Assembly: GCA_027886175.1 (NCBI GenBank)
Contig: JAJNNQ010000129.1
Coordinates: forward strand, 62,001-126,000
From: Phylloscopus collybita
Taxonomy: Eukaryota; Chordata; Aves; Passeriformes; Phylloscopidae
Direction: 5' to 3'
Length of the DNA stretch: 64,000 bases
A program made the position numbers and the translations under genes. Positions 63,094 to 64,000 of the stretch are shown here, piece by piece. The notes under the pieces are model-generated. The model was not told where the DNA came from. It ran no database searches and was given only the letters and a program-made list of their open reading frames with translations. Positions within the stretch are counted from its first letter, which is position 1; the number at the start of each line of letters is the position of its first letter.

Positions 63094-63464
63094 TCCCAGC
63101 ACAGTGCAGAGTCCCCGTGGCTAGTTCCTTGAAATACCTTTCCTGGCAGCAGCCCAGAGCTGTACTGAGTGCAGCAGGTGTCAGGCAGTCTCCTCTCGCC
63201 GTGTAGGTGCTTCTGTTTTGTGTTTGCAGCGTGCAGAGAAGCCCGCGTGCTTGCTGCTGCTTCCAGCAAGCCAAAACGCTTTTGCAGCCACTTTCCTGCC
63301 TTTTCCACAACAGGATCACTGTCTAGCTGAATACAGTTGCCTCTGCGTAGAGCAGCTAGAGGAGCAGCTCTGCCGGCTTTCCTGTGCTTCTGCATAGCAG
63401 AGCTGTCAAGAACGAGAAGCTGCGTTTTGCCGGAGAAGCGAAAGAGAGACAGGGAAGAACGTGG
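63094..63464. repeat. Non-satellite block, copy 2 (62-bp deletion, truncated)
   Basis: Repeats copy 1 closely with three notable differences. TGATTTACAG becomes TGAATACAG (one base shorter), CCTGTGTTTC becomes CCTGTGCTTC, and 62 bp corresponding to 62,933-62,994 are missing, joining TTTTGC to CGGAGAAGCG. It ends at GAAGAACGTGG and passes directly into satellite CTAGCAGACAGC. GTGG is shared by both sides of that junction, suggesting microhomology. Confidence 0.85.
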
Positions 63465-64000
63465 CTAGCAGACAGCATTAGACAGAAACGGTGGCCCATT
63501 CCCTTGGGAAAGCAAAGTCTCCACCCCACGTTCCTGATGTCAGTTTTTAGGAGGCCTTTGGCACTACGAGGGCAGACAAACTTCCAACTGGTGGTAGATT
63601 CCATCTGGGAGATGTCCTCATTTGTGAGGAATTTAAGTAGGCATTACTCCAGTGGCAGGCAGACAGCATTAGACATGAACAGTGGCCCTTTTCCATGGGA
63701 AACCAAAATCTCCACCCCACGTTCATGATGTCTGTTTCTAGGAGGCTATTGTCACTCCAAGGGCAGACAAACTTCCGTCTGGTGGTTGATTGCATCGTTG
63801 AGATATCCTCATTTTTATGGAATTTCATCAGGTAGAAGCCCATTGGCAGGTAGACAGCATTAGAGAGGAACGGTGGTCCTTTTCCATGGGAAAACAAAGT
63901 CTCCAACCCAGGCTCCTGATGTCAGTTTTTAGTAGGCCTTTGGCATTAAAAGGGCAGACAAACTTCCATCTGGTGGGGAAATTTTGTTTAGGGAGATATC
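63465..64000 (+). repeat. Forward-oriented satellite resumes (orientation switch 2)
   Basis: About 2.7 monomers in the same orientation as 1-24,281 (AGACAGCATTAGAC, CCAAAGTCTCCACC, TTTTTAGGAGGCCTTTGG). They are similar to L1 monomers near 1,140-1,260 and 3,240-3,700 but with private changes (GGCACTACGAGGG, AGGAGGCTATTGTCACTCC). The array evidently continues beyond the window. Confidence 0.92.

Noticed and set aside
62817..63395. 192-codon minus-strand open frame across the GC-rich duplication, with the same 20-residue stretch near both ends
   Set aside because: The repeated stretch comes from the 499-bp DNA duplication staying in frame through a 1-bp loss. Competing frames are open on the other strand, there is no domain, and no promoter or start context supports it. 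A non-coding origin is likelier.
1..64000. CRISPR array interpretation of regularly spaced repeats
   Set aside because: There is no alternation of identical short repeats with unique spacers; the whole 191/202-bp period is conserved, which is satellite structure.
1..64000. CENP-B box (TTCGnnnnAnnCGGG)
   Set aside because: The closest string, GTTCGTGTCTAATGC in the reverse orientation of most monomers, lacks the required A and CGGG positions.
1..64000. tRNA, rRNA or small-RNA genes
   Set aside because: No cloverleaf or rRNA core motif was seen outside or inside the satellite; the only unique sequences are the LTR and the GC-rich block.

Overview
The window is almost entirely (about 98%) a tandem satellite array. 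I find no supportable protein-coding, rRNA or tRNA gene and no CRISPR array. The monomer comes in two length classes, 191 bp and 202 bp, differing by an 11-bp direct duplication. Roughly 320 monomers are organised into multi-kilobase higher-order repeats (HORs). The organism is most likely a bird, probably galliform. The array carries a 368-bp solo LTR with alpharetrovirus-type features: AATAAACGC followed by CACATTGGTGT, TG...CA ends and a 6-bp target duplication. Alpharetroviruses are known from birds, and satellites near 190 bp are common in avian centromeric or heterochromatic DNA. Chromosome and species cannot be fixed from the sequence alone.

Layout. 1-13,356: three head-to-tail copies of a 4,487-bp, 23-monomer HOR, the third broken at its end. 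13,357-14,720: a junction block of rearranged monomers. 14,721-16,948: a fourth partial HOR lacking one monomer. 16,949-20,935: the left arm of a ~4-kb inverted repeat, carrying the LTR at 19,980-20,347. 20,936-26,937: a ~6-kb spacer of more diverged monomers; satellite orientation flips abruptly at about 24,281. 26,938-30,916: the right arm, with the mirrored LTR at 27,526-27,893. 30,420-62,594: four units of a different, 9,177-bp HOR (about 47 monomers) in reverse orientation, with gains and losses of whole monomers. 62,595-63,464: a GC-richer, non-satellite block made of a 499-bp direct duplication, the second copy having a 62-bp deletion. 63,465-64,000: satellite again, in the original orientation, so the block sits at a second orientation switch.

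The history can be read from the sequence. Monomers were amplified into HORs. A ~1,178-bp six-monomer unit duplicated. An alpharetrovirus-like element inserted in one copy and was reduced to a solo LTR; the other copy remains as an empty site, differing by exactly 374 bp (368 + 6). The LTR-bearing segment was then duplicated in inverted orientation, and its two copies now differ at only 3 of 368 positions. Larger indels between HOR units are whole monomer multiples (191, 202, 582, 1,179, 1,368, 1,763 bp), as expected from out-of-register recombination. The many short open frames on both strands (70-172 codons) are periodic by-products of the monomer, not genes.
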